A DNA stretch of 64,000 bases. Source: Beijerinckia sp. 28-YEA-48. Its GTDB lineage: Bacteria; Pseudomonadota; Alphaproteobacteria; Rhizobiales; Beijerinckiaceae. The notes beneath the pieces were generated by a model. It saw only the letters and a program-made list of their open reading frames with translations, did not search any database and was not told where the DNA came from. Numbering within the stretch: the first letter of the stretch is position 1; every line of letters begins with the position of its first letter. A program made the translations under genes and the position numbers. Positions 1-9,800 of the stretch are shown here, piece by piece. The stretch covers positions 3,134,001 through 3,198,000 of the forward strand of contig NZ_FNSI01000001.1 of NCBI RefSeq assembly GCF_900104955.1, given 5' to 3'.

Positions 1-2
1 CT

Positions 3-989
3 CTGGGCGGGATTTGGCCCCTTGCCGCCATGGCGCAAAGCGACGGCTACTTCAAAGGTAAAACCTTCACCATCAATGTGGGCGGCACGGCCGGCGGCGG
101 CATCGACATCGGCGCCCGGATGGTGGCGCGCTACATCGTCCAATATCTGCCGGGGCACCCCACCGCGCTGGTGCAACTGGTGCCGGGCGCGGGCGGCGTG
201 CGCCTCGTCGAGCAATTGTTCTCGGTCGCGCCCCGGGACGGCACGGTGATCGGCGCTTTCGCCACGGGCCCCTTGATCGAACCGCTGATCTCCAGCCGCA
301 AGGTCGCTTATAAAATGACCGACTTCACCGCCGTCGGCGCCCTGGAAAACGACGTCAATTTCTGCGCCACCTTCCACACCTCGCCGACCAAGACGCTGGA
401 GGACGCCAAGACGCGCGAAACGACCATGGCCGGCACCGGCGCGGCCTCCTCGACCGACATCTATCCGCTGGCGCTGAATGCCACGCTTGGCACCAAATTC
501 CGCGTCATCACCGGCTATGTCGGCACCCAAGAAACCATCATGGCCATCGAGCGCGGCGAGACGGATGGGCGCTGCGGTTGGGGCTATTCGAGCCTGAAAT
601 CCTCGAAACCGGACTGGCTGCGCGACAAAAAAATCAATTTCCTGGTGCAAATGTCCCTAAAGAAGCACCCGGACGCCCAAGACGTGCCGCTGGCGCTGGA
701 CCTGATGCGCACCGAGGCGGACCGCCAGATGATGCGCATCCTGGTGGCGCCGCAGGAAGTCACCCGACCCTATCTGGCGCCGCCCGGCCTGCCGCCGGAA
801 CGGGCGCGGGAGGTGCGCGCCGCCTTCTGGGCCGCCATGCAGGACGAGACCTACCGAGCCGAGTATACCAAGGTCATGGGCGAGGCGCCGACGCCAACCT
901 CCGGTGAGGACATGCAGAAGCTGCTGGAGACCATTTACGCCACCCCGGAGCCGGTAGTGGACAGATTGCGGACGATTTTGAAGCCCTGA
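3..989 (+). CDS. Tripartite tricarboxylate transporter substrate-binding protein (TctC/Bug family), 5' end cut by window
   Basis: Periplasmic binding protein of the TctC/Bug family, which captures small carboxylates or similar solutes for a TctA/TctB permease. The reading frame runs in from the window edge. The residues before the first ATG (position 30) read L-G-G-I-W-P-L-A-A-M-A-Q, the end of a secretion signal with an A-M-A cleavage site, so the ATG at 30 is internal and the true start lies outside. Family traits are the opening 'GKTFTINVGGTAGGGID', the 'VPGAGG' segment and the late 'LAPPGLPPERAREVR' helix. Length from the cleavage site is normal for the family. No TctA or TctB gene lies on the visible side; it is followed by rpsA. 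The ligand cannot be read from sequence. Confidence 0.85.
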   Translation: MGGIWPLAAMAQSDGYFKGKTFTINVGGTAGGGIDIGARMVARYIVQYLPGHPTALVQLVPGAGGVRLVEQLFSVAPRDGTVIGAFATGPLIEPLISSRKVAYKMTDFTAVGALENDVNFCATFHTSPTKTLEDAKTRETTMAGTGAASSTDIYPLALNATLGTKFRVITGYVGTQETIMAIERGETDGRCGWGYSSLKSSKPDWLRDKKINFLVQMSLKKHPDAQDVPLALDLMRTEADRQMMRILVAPQEVTRPYLAPPGLPPERAREVRAAFWAAMQDETYRAEYTKVMGEAPTPTSGEDMQKLLETIYATPEPVVDRLRTILKP

Positions 990-1036
990 CCCGTCGGTTT
1001 GGCGCGGAAATCGGGCCGTTTTTGCGGTCGACTTCC

Positions 1037-1065
1037 TTGCGAAAGCGCCTGCGAACTGTTAGATA
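1037..1065 (+). promoter_or_regulatory. Candidate sigma70-type promoter for rpsA
   Basis: TTGCGA at 1037-1042 and TAGATA at 1060-1065 are separated by 17 bases, a good match to an alphaproteobacterial housekeeping promoter. It would give an rpsA leader of nearly 200 nt. The prediction rests on motif and position only. Confidence 0.4.
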
Positions 1066-1263
1066 GCCCACGTTTCCGGGGTTTCCGCTCCGGGAACAGA
1101 ACCGCTTTCATGCGCTGGCACCACGCCGGCCCGCCGCGAGGCGGAGGTTCGTCTGGGAACGGGCGATCTCTGGCGCAGGAAAGTCACCCGTAACTCAAAC
1201 CCAAGCCGGCGATTCGGTCCGTGCCCCCGCGAAAGAAGCGACCCGGACCTCCCAGGAGAAACA

Positions 1264-3000
1264 ATGGCAAATACGTTGTCTAGCTTTGCGCCGTCGCGCG
1301 AAGATTTCGCCGCCATGCTCGATGCAAGCTTTGGCGAGAACGATGCCCTCGAAGGGACCGTCATCAAGGGAATCGTGGTCGCCCTTGAGAAAGACGTGGC
1401 GGTCATCGATATCGGCCTCAAGACTGAAGGCCGTGTCGCGATCAAGGAATTCACCGGCCCCGGCCGCGATCAGGAACTGAACGTCGGCGACGAAGTCGAA
1501 GTTTATCTCGAGCGTATCGAGAACGCGCTCGGTGAAGCCGTCATCTCGCGCGACAAAGCGCGCCGCGAAGAGAGCTGGGTCAAGCTCGAGAAGGCTTTCG
1601 AAGCCAAGGAAAAGGTCGAAGGTATCATCTTCAACCAGGTCAAGGGTGGTTTCACCGTCGACCTCGACGGCGCCGTGGCCTTCTTGCCGCGCTCGCAGGT
1701 CGACATCCGTCCGATCCGCGACGTCTCGCCCCTGATGGGCCAGCCGCAGCCGTTCGAGATCCTCAAGATGGATCGCCGCCGCGGCAATATCGTCGTGTCG
1801 CGCCGCACGGTTCTCGAAGAGAGCCGCGCCGAACAGCGTCACGAGATCGTTGGCAAGCTCGAAGAAGGCCAGATCATCGAAGGCACCGTCAAGAACATCA
1901 CCGATTACGGTGCGTTCGTTGACCTCGGTGGCATCGACGGCCTGCTGCATGTCACCGACATCGCCTGGCGTCGCGTCAACCATCCGAGCGAAGTGCTCAA
2001 CATCGGCCAGACGGTTCGCGTGCGCATCGTGAAGATCAATCACGAAACGCACCGCATCTCGCTGGGCATGAAGCAGCTGCTCGACGATCCGTGGCAGGGC
2101 ATCGAAGCGAAGTACCCGCTCAACGCCCGCTTCCATGGCCGTGTCACCAACATCACCGACTACGGTGCGTTTGTTGAACTCGAGCCGGGCATCGAAGGCC
2201 TCATCCACGTCTCCGAAATGTCGTGGACGAAGAAGAACGTGCATCCGGGCAAGATCGTTGCGTCGAGCCAGGAAGTCGATGTGCAGGTGCTCGAAGTCGA
2301 TCCGGTCAAGCGCCGTATCTCGCTCGGCCTCAAGCAGACGCTGCAGAACCCGTGGGAAGCCTTCGCTGAGAAGTTCCCGAAGGGCTCCGTGGTCGAAGGC
2401 GAAGTCAAGAACAAGACCGAATTCGGTCTGTTCGTCGGCCTCGAAGGCGATGTGGACGGCATGGTCCATCTCTCCGACCTCGACTGGAAGCGTCCTGGCG
2501 AGCAGGTCATCGAAGAGTACAAGAAGGGCGATGTTGTCAAAGCCCAGGTGCTCGACGTCGACATCGAGAAGGAGCGCATTTCGCTCGGCATCAAGCAGCT
2601 CGGCACCGACCCGTTCGTCTCCGCCACCACGACCTCGGAAGAGGGTGGCGAGATGCGCAAGGGCAGCGTCGTGACCTGCGAAGTGCTGGAAGTGAAGGAA
2701 GGCGGCCTGGAAGTGCAGATCGTCGGTACCGACCTGCAGACCTTCATCAAGCGCAACGAACTCGCGCGCGATCGTGGCGACCAGCGTCCGGACCGGTTCT
2801 CGGTCGGCCAGAAGCTCGACGGCCGCATCACCGTGTTCGACCGCAAGGCGCGCAAGGTCACCGTCTCGATCAAGGCCCTCGAAATGGCCGAAGAGAAGGA
2901 AGCCATCGCGCAGTTCGGTTCGGCTGACTCCGGCGCCACCCTCGGCGACATCTTGGGCACCGCGCTCAAGGCTCGCGAGAACGCCGAAAAGAAGAAGTAA
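1264..3000 (+). CDS. rpsA: 30S ribosomal protein S1
   Basis: Ribosomal protein S1 binds mRNA and brings it to the 30S subunit. The 578-residue protein carries six S1/OB repeats at roughly residues 29-97, 115-180, 201-269, 286-356, 373-443 and 460-530. Repeats 3 and 4 are the most canonical ('ITDYGAFVDLGGIDGLLHV' and 'ITDYGAFVELEPGIEGLIHV'). Length is normal for alphaproteobacteria. The ATG is preceded by AGGAGAAACA, a strong Shine-Dalgarno sequence. A strong terminator follows the stop, so it ends its transcript. In many relatives cmk precedes rpsA; here a transporter binding protein does, so the gene appears to use its own promoter. A long reading frame on the opposite strand is a codon-bias artefact. 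Confidence 0.98.
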   Translation: MANTLSSFAPSREDFAAMLDASFGENDALEGTVIKGIVVALEKDVAVIDIGLKTEGRVAIKEFTGPGRDQELNVGDEVEVYLERIENALGEAVISRDKARREESWVKLEKAFEAKEKVEGIIFNQVKGGFTVDLDGAVAFLPRSQVDIRPIRDVSPLMGQPQPFEILKMDRRRGNIVVSRRTVLEESRAEQRHEIVGKLEEGQIIEGTVKNITDYGAFVDLGGIDGLLHVTDIAWRRVNHPSEVLNIGQTVRVRIVKINHETHRISLGMKQLLDDPWQGIEAKYPLNARFHGRVTNITDYGAFVELEPGIEGLIHVSEMSWTKKNVHPGKIVASSQEVDVQVLEVDPVKRRISLGLKQTLQNPWEAFAEKFPKGSVVEGEVKNKTEFGLFVGLEGDVDGMVHLSDLDWKRPGEQVIEEYKKGDVVKAQVLDVDIEKERISLGIKQLGTDPFVSATTTSEEGGEMRKGSVVTCEVLEVKEGGLEVQIVGTDLQTFIKRNELARDRGDQRPDRFSVGQKLDGRITVFDRKARKVTVSIKALEMAEEKEAIAQFGSADSGATLGDILGTALKARENAEKKK

Positions 3001-3022
3001 GCCGGTTTCACCGGCCATAGAG

Positions 3023-3053
3023 ACCCGCGCGGAGCGATCCGCGCGGGTTTTTT
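3023..3053 (+). terminator. Rho-independent terminator of rpsA
   Basis: A perfect 11-bp stem (ACCCGCGCGGA / TCCGCGCGGGT) with loop GCGA, followed by a run of T, starts 23 bases after the rpsA stop codon. Confidence 0.93.
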
Positions 3054-3208
3054 ATTTGTGCCTGGATGATCGCTTCACGAGGCTTTTCTTTATCCGCGCG
3101 GGATCAACTCTGTGCGGGCTTTTTGTTTATCCCTGTTCGTCCTACGATTTGCCGTAATTTGCCGCCAGTCGAGAAGCTTGTCTTCGACGCGCCGCACGGG
3201 AGAGTTGC

Positions 3209-4183
3209 ATGGCCACTGAATATCCCGCCGATTATCTGATCGACCGCAGCCGGCTGCGCCGCAAGCTGTCGTTCTGGCGCGTCGCCACCGTCGCCCTCTT
3301 CCTGGTCGCCGCCGGCGTGGGCGCCTATCGCTGGAGCGACGGCCTGAGAAGCGCCACCAGCAGCAGCCATATCGCGCGGTTGAGCTTGGGCGGCGTGCTC
3401 ACCGGCAACCAGGACACCCTGAAGCTCATCGACGACATCGGCAAATCCAACGCCGCAGGCGTCATCGTTTCGATCGAAAGCCCCGGCGGCACGACAACCG
3501 GCGCCGAGCGCATCTATGATGAACTGCGCCGCCTGTCGGAGAAGAAGCCAACCGTCGCCGTTGTCGGCACGATGGCGGCGTCGGGCGGTTATATCGCGGC
3601 GATGGGCACCGATCGCATTTTTGCTCGCGGCACCTCCCTGGTGGGCTCGATCGGCGTGCTGTTCCAGTTCCCGAATGTCTCGAAAGTGCTCGATACCGTC
3701 GGCGTCAAAATGGAGACGATCAAATCCTCGCCGCTGAAGGCCTCGCCCGACGGCTTCGAGCCGACGAGCCCGGAAGCGCGGGCCGCCATCGCCTCCATCG
3801 TCAGCGATTCGTATGATTGGTTCAAAGGACTGGTGAAGGACCGCCGCAAACTGGACGATAAGGAACTGGCCGTTGTCGCCGATGGCCGGGTGTTCACCGC
3901 CCGCCAGGGCCTGCCGCTGAAACTGGTCGACGAGATCGGTGGCGAGCGGGAGGCGATCGCCTGGATGGAGCGTGAACGCCATGTCGCCAAGGACTTGCCG
4001 GTGCGCGAGTGGCGCCGTTCGTCCGCCACCAACTATCTGGGCCTGTTCGGATCAGCCGCCGATCTGGCCGATGCGGCCGGCCTTGGCAGCATCGCCCAGG
4101 TGATCCGTTCGGTGGGCAGCAATGCGGAAGCACACATGCTTGACGGTCTGGTGGCCGTCTGGCATTCTTCGGACCTGTATTGA
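3209..4183 (+). CDS. sppA: Signal peptide peptidase SppA (S49 family)
   Basis: Membrane-anchored serine protease of family S49 that degrades cleaved signal peptides in the inner membrane. One N-terminal transmembrane segment lies at about residues 22-40, with the catalytic domain outside the cytoplasm. The nucleophile is Ser125 in 'GTMAASGGYIAA' and the general base Lys177 in 'IKSSPLKASPDG'. The 324-residue length is that of the short, single-domain SppA type rather than the 67-kDa E. coli type. The start has GGAGAG upstream. It lies between rpsA and ihfB, an order common in Hyphomicrobiales. Confidence 0.95.
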   Translation: MATEYPADYLIDRSRLRRKLSFWRVATVALFLVAAGVGAYRWSDGLRSATSSSHIARLSLGGVLTGNQDTLKLIDDIGKSNAAGVIVSIESPGGTTTGAERIYDELRRLSEKKPTVAVVGTMAASGGYIAAMGTDRIFARGTSLVGSIGVLFQFPNVSKVLDTVGVKMETIKSSPLKASPDGFEPTSPEARAAIASIVSDSYDWFKGLVKDRRKLDDKELAVVADGRVFTARQGLPLKLVDEIGGEREAIAWMERERHVAKDLPVREWRRSSATNYLGLFGSAADLADAAGLGSIAQVIRSVGSNAEAHMLDGLVAVWHSSDLY

Positions 4184-4247
4184 CGATTGAAATGATTGCA
4201 ATTATTGCCAATTTGCAAGCTCAAGCTCGACCGAAGGAATGGCGCCA

Positions 4248-4532
4248 ATGATCAAGTCCGAACTGGTCCAACGAATTGCCGATAAGAACCCCCATCTCTA
4301 TCACCGGGATGTCGAGAATATCGTCAATGCCATCCTCGGAGAGATCACCAACGCGCTGTCGCGCGGCGATCGTGTTGAGTTGCGCGGCTTCGGCGCCTTC
4401 TCGGTGAAGCGTCGTGACGCGCGCGTCGGCCGCAATCCGCGCACCGGCGAACATGTGTCCGTCGAGCAGAAATCCGTGCCCTTCTTCAAGACGGGCAAGG
4501 AAATGCGCGAGCGTCTCAACACGCAGGGCTGA
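4248..4532 (+). CDS. ihfB: Integration host factor beta subunit
   Basis: DNA-bending nucleoid protein that pairs with IhfA. The 94-residue product starts '[18 protein letters not shown]' and has the DNA-inserting arm '[10 protein letters not shown]', typical of IhfB. An ATG nine bases upstream (4239) directly abuts the AAGGA sequence and leaves no room for the ribosome, so the ATG at 4248, about nine bases after AAGGA, is the better start. It is followed 26 bases later by a LapA-like gene, probably in the same transcript. Confidence 0.95.
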   Translation: MIKSELVQRIADKNPHLYHRDVENIVNAILGEITNALSRGDRVELRGFGAFSVKRRDARVGRNPRTGEHVSVEQKSVPFFKTGKEMRERLNTQG

Positions 4533-4558
4533 AGACAGTCGCGCACGGAGCAGCAGTG

Positions 4559-4897
4559 ATGAAACGTGCGCTCAGGTGGCTGGTCTTTCTGCCCTTTGCC
4601 ATTATCGCCATCGTCTTCGCGGTGGCCAATCGACATAACGTTCCCTTCGTTCTCGATCCGACCGGCTTGCTCGGCGACTGGGCAATGCAGATCCAGGCGC
4701 CGCTCTTCCTGATCGTTTTCGTCTCCATCATGATCGGCGTGGTGCTGGGCGGCTGCGCCACTTGGTTTGGCCAGAGCAAGCATCGCCGGGCGGCCCGGGA
4801 CGCGCGCAGCGATGCGCGCCATGCCCGCGACGAGGCCGCGCAAGCGAAGGCGCAATTCGCCGCTTTGCCGCTGATGTCGCCGCCCTCCAAACGCTGA
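4559..4897 (+). CDS. LapA-domain (DUF1049) small inner-membrane protein
   Basis: Small membrane protein of the LapA/DUF1049 family, linked in E. coli to lipopolysaccharide assembly. Two hydrophobic segments lie near residues 7-22 and 45-68, followed by an Ala/Arg-rich cytoplasmic helix that may form a coiled coil. The start is ambiguous: a GTG one codon earlier is possible, but the ATG at 4559 sits eight bases after GGAG. Placement directly after ihfB is the usual alphaproteobacterial arrangement. A partner LapB is not in the window. Confidence 0.85.
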   Translation: MKRALRWLVFLPFAIIAIVFAVANRHNVPFVLDPTGLLGDWAMQIQAPLFLIVFVSIMIGVVLGGCATWFGQSKHRRAARDARSDARHARDEAAQAKAQFAALPLMSPPSKR

Positions 4898-4998
4898 GCG
4901 CGACACACTTATCTCAAGCTTTGCAATTTTCCCTCAGGCGCGCTTCATTGGCGCAAAGACGCGTGCGCATTGCCGCGTCGAGACCACCGGGAGATTTC

Positions 4999-5835
4999 AT
5001 GCGCGCCCAAGAACGCATTTGCCGCAAGCCCAGCGGACTGGTTGGGCTGGTCGCCCTGGTACTGGCGCTGGCCACCGCGCCGCTGGCGATGGCGCAACCA
5101 GTCGATCGGCTGGCTGAACTCGTCGCCGGCCCGCAGCGCAGCCCCGCCAACACGGCGCGCGATCCCTATCGCAAACCCTATGAAGTGCTGAAATTTTTCG
5201 GCCTGCGCCCCGACAGCACGGTGGTGGAAGTGCTGCCTGGCAGCGCCGGCTATTGGACCGAGATCGTCGCGCCCTATGTGCGAGACAAAGGGCTCTACAT
5301 CACCGCCGGCCGTGACGAAAACGCACCGCCGGGCTATCTGCAAGACCATGCCCGCATGCTGAAGAAATATGCCGATGATCCGGCGACCTTCGGCAAAGTG
5401 CAGGTGACGAAATTCCTAGCCGATCGCTACGAGATCGCGCCGCCAGGCAGCGCTGACCTCGTGCTGACGTTCCGCAACCTGCACAACTGGCTCGACCGCA
5501 ACGAGATCGACGGCGCGCTGAAAGCGTTTCACACGGCGCTGAAGCCCGGCGGTATCCTCGGCGTCGCCGACCACCGCGGCCGCGCCGACATGACGCAAGA
5601 AGCGCAGATGCGCACCGGCTATGTGCGCCAGGACTTCGCCATCGGCCTGATCGAGAAGGCCGGTTTCAAACTGATCGGCACGTCGGAAGTGAAAGCCAAT
5701 CCGAAAGACACCAAGGATTATCCAGAAGGCGTCTGGTCACTCCCGCCCACCTATCGCGAAGGCGACAAGAACCGCGAGAAATATGCCGCGATTGGCGAGA
5801 GCGACCGCTTCGTGCTGATGTTCATCAAACGATAG
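4999..5835 (+). CDS. Exported methyltransferase-like protein (COG4798 type)
   Basis: Class I methyltransferase-fold protein of the group annotated as 'predicted methyltransferase' (COG4798). The frame is open further upstream, but the ATG at 4999 begins a clear signal peptide: basic n-region, hydrophobic stretch 'VGLVALVLALATAPLAMA', cleavage before Gln. The mature 250 residues hold a Rossmann-like motif around 'VVEVLPGSAGYWTEIV' and 'LKPGGILGVADHRG'. An exported methyltransferase is odd because S-adenosylmethionine is not known in the periplasm; activity or substrate is therefore unknown. It stands alone after the ihfB-lapA pair. Confidence 0.8.
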   Translation: MRAQERICRKPSGLVGLVALVLALATAPLAMAQPVDRLAELVAGPQRSPANTARDPYRKPYEVLKFFGLRPDSTVVEVLPGSAGYWTEIVAPYVRDKGLYITAGRDENAPPGYLQDHARMLKKYADDPATFGKVQVTKFLADRYEIAPPGSADLVLTFRNLHNWLDRNEIDGALKAFHTALKPGGILGVADHRGRADMTQEAQMRTGYVRQDFAIGLIEKAGFKLIGTSEVKANPKDTKDYPEGVWSLPPTYREGDKNREKYAAIGESDRFVLMFIKR

Positions 5836-5933
5836 ACTCACCGATCAGGGGCGCTTCACCGTGAGAGTAGCGCTGCATGATTGCCGCGCATCCATCTTAT
5901 ATTTTGTCCCGAATAGCATTCTACCGCTTGCTC

Positions 5934-5976
5934 TGGATCCCCGCTCAACCGCTACGCGGCTGTCGGGGATGACACC
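5934..5976. repeat. Dispersed hairpin element (TGGAT ... GATGACA type)
   Basis: Intergenic imperfect inverted repeat in which TGGATCCCCG at 5934 is mirrored by CGGGGATGACA near 5964-5974. Similar hairpins ending in GATGACA lie near 28449 and 59059 and a longer relative at 47664, so this appears to be a dispersed extragenic family. It occupies most of the space between the methyltransferase-like gene and rnk. Confidence 0.5.
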
Positions 5977-6014
5977 TGTCCCGATCGTAGACAGTCGCAG
6001 GCGAGACGACGAAA

Positions 6015-6437
6015 TCAAACCTGTGCCGGCTCGCGCACGTCGATCACCGTCAAACGTTTAAGATCGCCGCCACGTGTTTCCCAGTTGATCGAATGCCCGG
6101 CGCGCATTCCGATGAGCGCCGCGCCAATGGGCGTGAGCACCGAGATCTTGCCCAGCGAAATGTCGGCTTCGCCGGGATAGACGAGCGTCACCGTCTGCAC
6201 TTTGCCGGTCGTGTCATCACGAAATTCGACTTCGCTTCCCATGAAGACGGTGTGCGCGGGATGCCGTCCCTTGGCAAGAATATGCGCGCGATCAAGCTCT
6301 CCGGTGAGGATAGCCGCGGCATCCTGCGCCGCCCCGCTCGCGGTGCGCGCCAGAGTCGAAAGCCGTTCATGGTCTTCGGCAGTCAGAACGATCCGCGGTT
6401 TGCGATTGTCCGTGACGGGGGTGCGTTCACTCATCAT
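6015..6437 (-). CDS. rnk: Nucleoside diphosphate kinase regulator, GreA/GreB C-terminal family
   Basis: Rnk-type protein with a GreA/GreB-like C-terminal domain; family members bind RNA polymerase and were first described as regulators of nucleoside diphosphate kinase. The domain spans about residues 50-138, with 'SVLTPIGAALIGMRAGHSI' as the conserved segment. Three ATGs are clustered: 6443 abuts AGGAG, while 6437 is six bases beyond it and is chosen here (140 residues); 6434 is also possible. The frame extends upstream without a start-like context. It is a single gene, convergent with the preceding methyltransferase-like gene. Confidence 0.88.
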   Translation of the reverse strand: MMSERTPVTDNRKPRIVLTAEDHERLSTLARTASGAAQDAAAILTGELDRAHILAKGRHPAHTVFMGSEVEFRDDTTGKVQTVTLVYPGEADISLGKISVLTPIGAALIGMRAGHSINWETRGGDLKRLTVIDVREPAQV

Positions 6438-6804
6438 TTTCATCTCCTGTTCAATGCGTTCAATGGTCGAAACGATCCGATCCGCGCGGCAGCAGCAGCC
6501 AGCCGGCACCCGCGACGCTTGCAAGCGCAATGCGGGCCGCGGCAGCGGCCTGAGGGATCGAAACGATGGAATGTTGGGAAAAGCGTCGTGTCAGATGTCA
6601 GAATGGCTGGAATGCAGCATGGCGTGACAAACCCCGAGCCCGGAGCGACGACGCACACCCGAACCCGAGGCTAAAAACCTGCGATGAGATTACCGGAGCG
6701 CAGAAGGCCCGCGCGAAAGGCTGCAAAGTTCAACATGACGAGATAAGACTTGGGTATTCACCGGCAAAAGTCAAATGCGACATTTCGCCGATGCAATTCC
6801 CCTC
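6438..6804. other. Intergenic region upstream of rnk and downstream of the hybrid kinase
   Basis: 367 bases without a convincing gene. It should contain the rnk promoter (minus strand). I see a short direct repeat GTTCAATGCGTTCAATGG at 6449-6466 near the rnk start, and no terminator, tRNA or conserved small reading frame. Confidence 0.5.
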
Positions 6805-9800
6805 TTATTCAGCCGCTTGCTGCAATACGCGCCATTGGCTGAGCAGAGCCCGCAGCGCCGCTGGGCGAACCGGCTTGTTCAGCAGGCGCACATTCTGTTC
6901 GGTGCAGAGATCGCGCACTTCCGGCGAGCGGTCAGCGGTGATCAGAACGGCCGGCACATATTTGCCGAGGCGCTCGCGCACCGCCGCGATACAGGCAAGG
7001 CCATCGCCTTCGTCCAGATGATAATCGGCCAGAATGACATCAGGCGCGTCATCGTCTTGCATCAAGGCCTGCATGGTTTCCCTGACGTCGGCTGCTGTCA
7101 GCACCGTACAGCCCCACCCCGACAGCAAGATCTGCAAACCATCGAGAATGCGCGGCTCGTTGTCGATCGCCAGAATCTTCATGCCATGCAGCGGCAAATG
7201 CGGGCTCGGCGCCTGTGACGACGGTTGCGCTTGGTGCAACACCGGCCCACCGATGGCGATCGGCACGGGCACGCGGAACACGGAGCCTATGCCCGGCCGT
7301 GATGACAGCGAGATCGGGTGATCGAGCACACGGCTGATACGTTCGACGATGGAGAGGCCGAGCCCGAGGCCGCGCGCCGTGCGCGCTGCTGCATCGAGCC
7401 GTTCGAACTCACGGAAAATATCGCCCTGCTTACTCTCGGGAATGCCGATGCCTGTGTCCCAAACCTCGATCCGCAGGTTCCCACCACGCTTTCGACAGCC
7501 GACGATGACCCGGCCCTTCGGGGTATATTTGATCGCGTTGGAAATCAGATTTTGCAACAGGCGACGCAACAGCCGACGATCGGAGAGAACGCTCAGCGAA
7601 CACGGCATGAAGGTCAGCTTCAGGCTATTTTCCGCGGCCAAAGGCGCGAACTCGACGCGCAATTGCGCCAACAGATCCTCGATCGCAAAGACCGACAGCT
7701 CCGCCTTCATGGCGCCGGCATCGAGCCGCGAAATATCGAGAAGCGCGGTCAATATTTCCTCGACCGCTTCGAGCGACAGATCGAGATTGCCAGCGAGAGC
7801 GACCGACCCGTTCTCACCTGATATGACGCCTTCACGTGCCCGCTCGAGCAAGGATGTCGCGTAAAGCCGCGCCGCATTGAGCGGTTGCAGAATGTCGTGA
7901 CTGGCGGCGGCGAGAAAGCGCGTCTTCGATAGGTTCGCTTCATCGGCCAAAAGCTTGGCCCGCTCGAGTTCATGGTTGAGCCGCACCAATTCCTCGGTGC
8001 GTTGGCGAACGCGCTGTTCAAGCGTCTCGTTGGTGCGCTCCAATTCCTCTTCCGCCGCCACGGCCTGGGTGACATCCGTATAAGTCGTGACGATGCCGCC
8101 GTCGGGCATGCGGGCGGAACGGACTTCGATCGTATCGCTTGAATGATGCAGGCGCAGACGCACTGGATCCGCTTCATTGACGAGCAATTCGATGCGAGAA
8201 GCGACATGGCTATCGATCGGGCCTGCGCCATAGACGCCGCGCTCGGCATTGAAGCGCACGACCTCCTCGAGCCCGATGCCAATACGCAGCCGATCAGGCG
8301 GGATATTGAAGAGATCGCGGAATTCGCGGTTCCAACAGATCAGCCTGAGATCGCGGTCGAACACGGTAATGCCCTGACGGGCGAAGTCGAGCGCGTGCTG
8401 CAGGAGATCGCGGTTATATTGCAGGGTCGCCGAGGATTCATCGATCAGTTTGAGGGCCGCTTCACGCGATAGATTGCGCCGGCGCAGCAGCAGCGACAGG
8501 ACGAGGCGTGATGACGAGGCGCCGATGGCGGAGGCCAGAAGATGTTCGGCGTAGCGCAGCAGATGAATATCCGCTTCCTGCGTCGGCGACAAAGAGGCGC
8601 CGCGCGCGCGCATGAACTCTTCAAACGAACGGCGGGTCTGTGGGCCGCCGAGATAGCGCGCCACCGCATCCTCAAGCTCGCTGACGGTGACATTGGCGCC
8701 CCAAAGCCGCAGGGTCTGCGACATCGGCGCCGCCGGCGAAGCCCCGACGAAGATGTTGGCCTGCAGGCGTTCGATCGTCGTCGTGTGTCGCGACAGGGAG
8801 AAGAAGACGAACGCCAGGAAGTTCGCTGACAGGCTCCAGACCACGCCATGCACCAGTTGCGGCAGCTCGACACCAAAGAGCGCCGTCGGCTTGAGCGGCG
8901 CCAGGCCGAGCGGCCCGTTGGCGACGATGCTGGCGAGCCAGGAGGTCTCGGTGGCAAGCGAAGGCAAGAGCAGCGTATAGGCCCAGATGACAATGCCGGT
9001 CAGCAATCCCGCCATGGCGCCGCGCGCCGTCGCCCGTGTCCAGAACAGGCCGCCAAAAAAGGCCGGCGCGATCTGGCTGATCGCCGCGAAGGAGAGCAAG
9101 CCGATCGAGGCCAGAGCCGAGGGCGCCGAATTGACGAAATAGACGTAAGCCAGCGCGATGATGACGACGATGGCGCCACGTCGGATCATCAGGATGAGCG
9201 ACACGGGATCGCCGGCCTCGACGCGCTCGCGCGTTGAGCGGCCCCGCAGCAAAAGCGGCATCACCAGCTCGTTGGAGATCATGATCGACAAGGCAATGGA
9301 CGCGACGATCACCATGGCGGTAGCCGCCGACAGGCCGCCCACCATGGTAATGACGGCGATCGTACTGGCGCCGGCATGCAGCGGCAGCGCCAGAACCGTC
9401 ATGTCGAGATCGAGCGAGCCATCGAGAAAGGTCAAGCGACCGGCAATGGCGAGCGGAATGACGAAAAGATTGATGAGGACGAGATAGAGCGGAAACAGCC
9501 AGGCCGCCGTCTTCACGTCACGTTCGTCGCGGTTCTCGACCACGGTGACATGAAACTGGCGCGGCAAGAGAATGATCACGCAGGCCGATAGCAAGGTGGT
9601 GACGATCCACACCGGCGCATCGGGTTGCTTGCCGATATCGGCCTTGATGGCGACATTTTCAGCTGCCCTGAGGCTCAGATCGCCAAGCCCATCGAACATC
9701 CACCACGTCGCGTAGACGCCGACCAGGATGAAGGCGATCAGCTTGACCAGAGATTCCATGGCGATGGCGAGCACCAGGCCATCCTGATGCTCGGTCGCGT

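Noticed and set aside
1195-3018. 607-residue reading frame antisense to rpsA
   Set aside because: It mirrors rpsA codon bias, has no ribosome-binding site or family-like pattern, and rpsA is certain.
3091-3125. Second terminator after rpsA (CCGCGC ... GTGCGG then CTTTTTG)
   Set aside because: The stem is only six pairs with a wobble and a long loop; the first terminator is sufficient.
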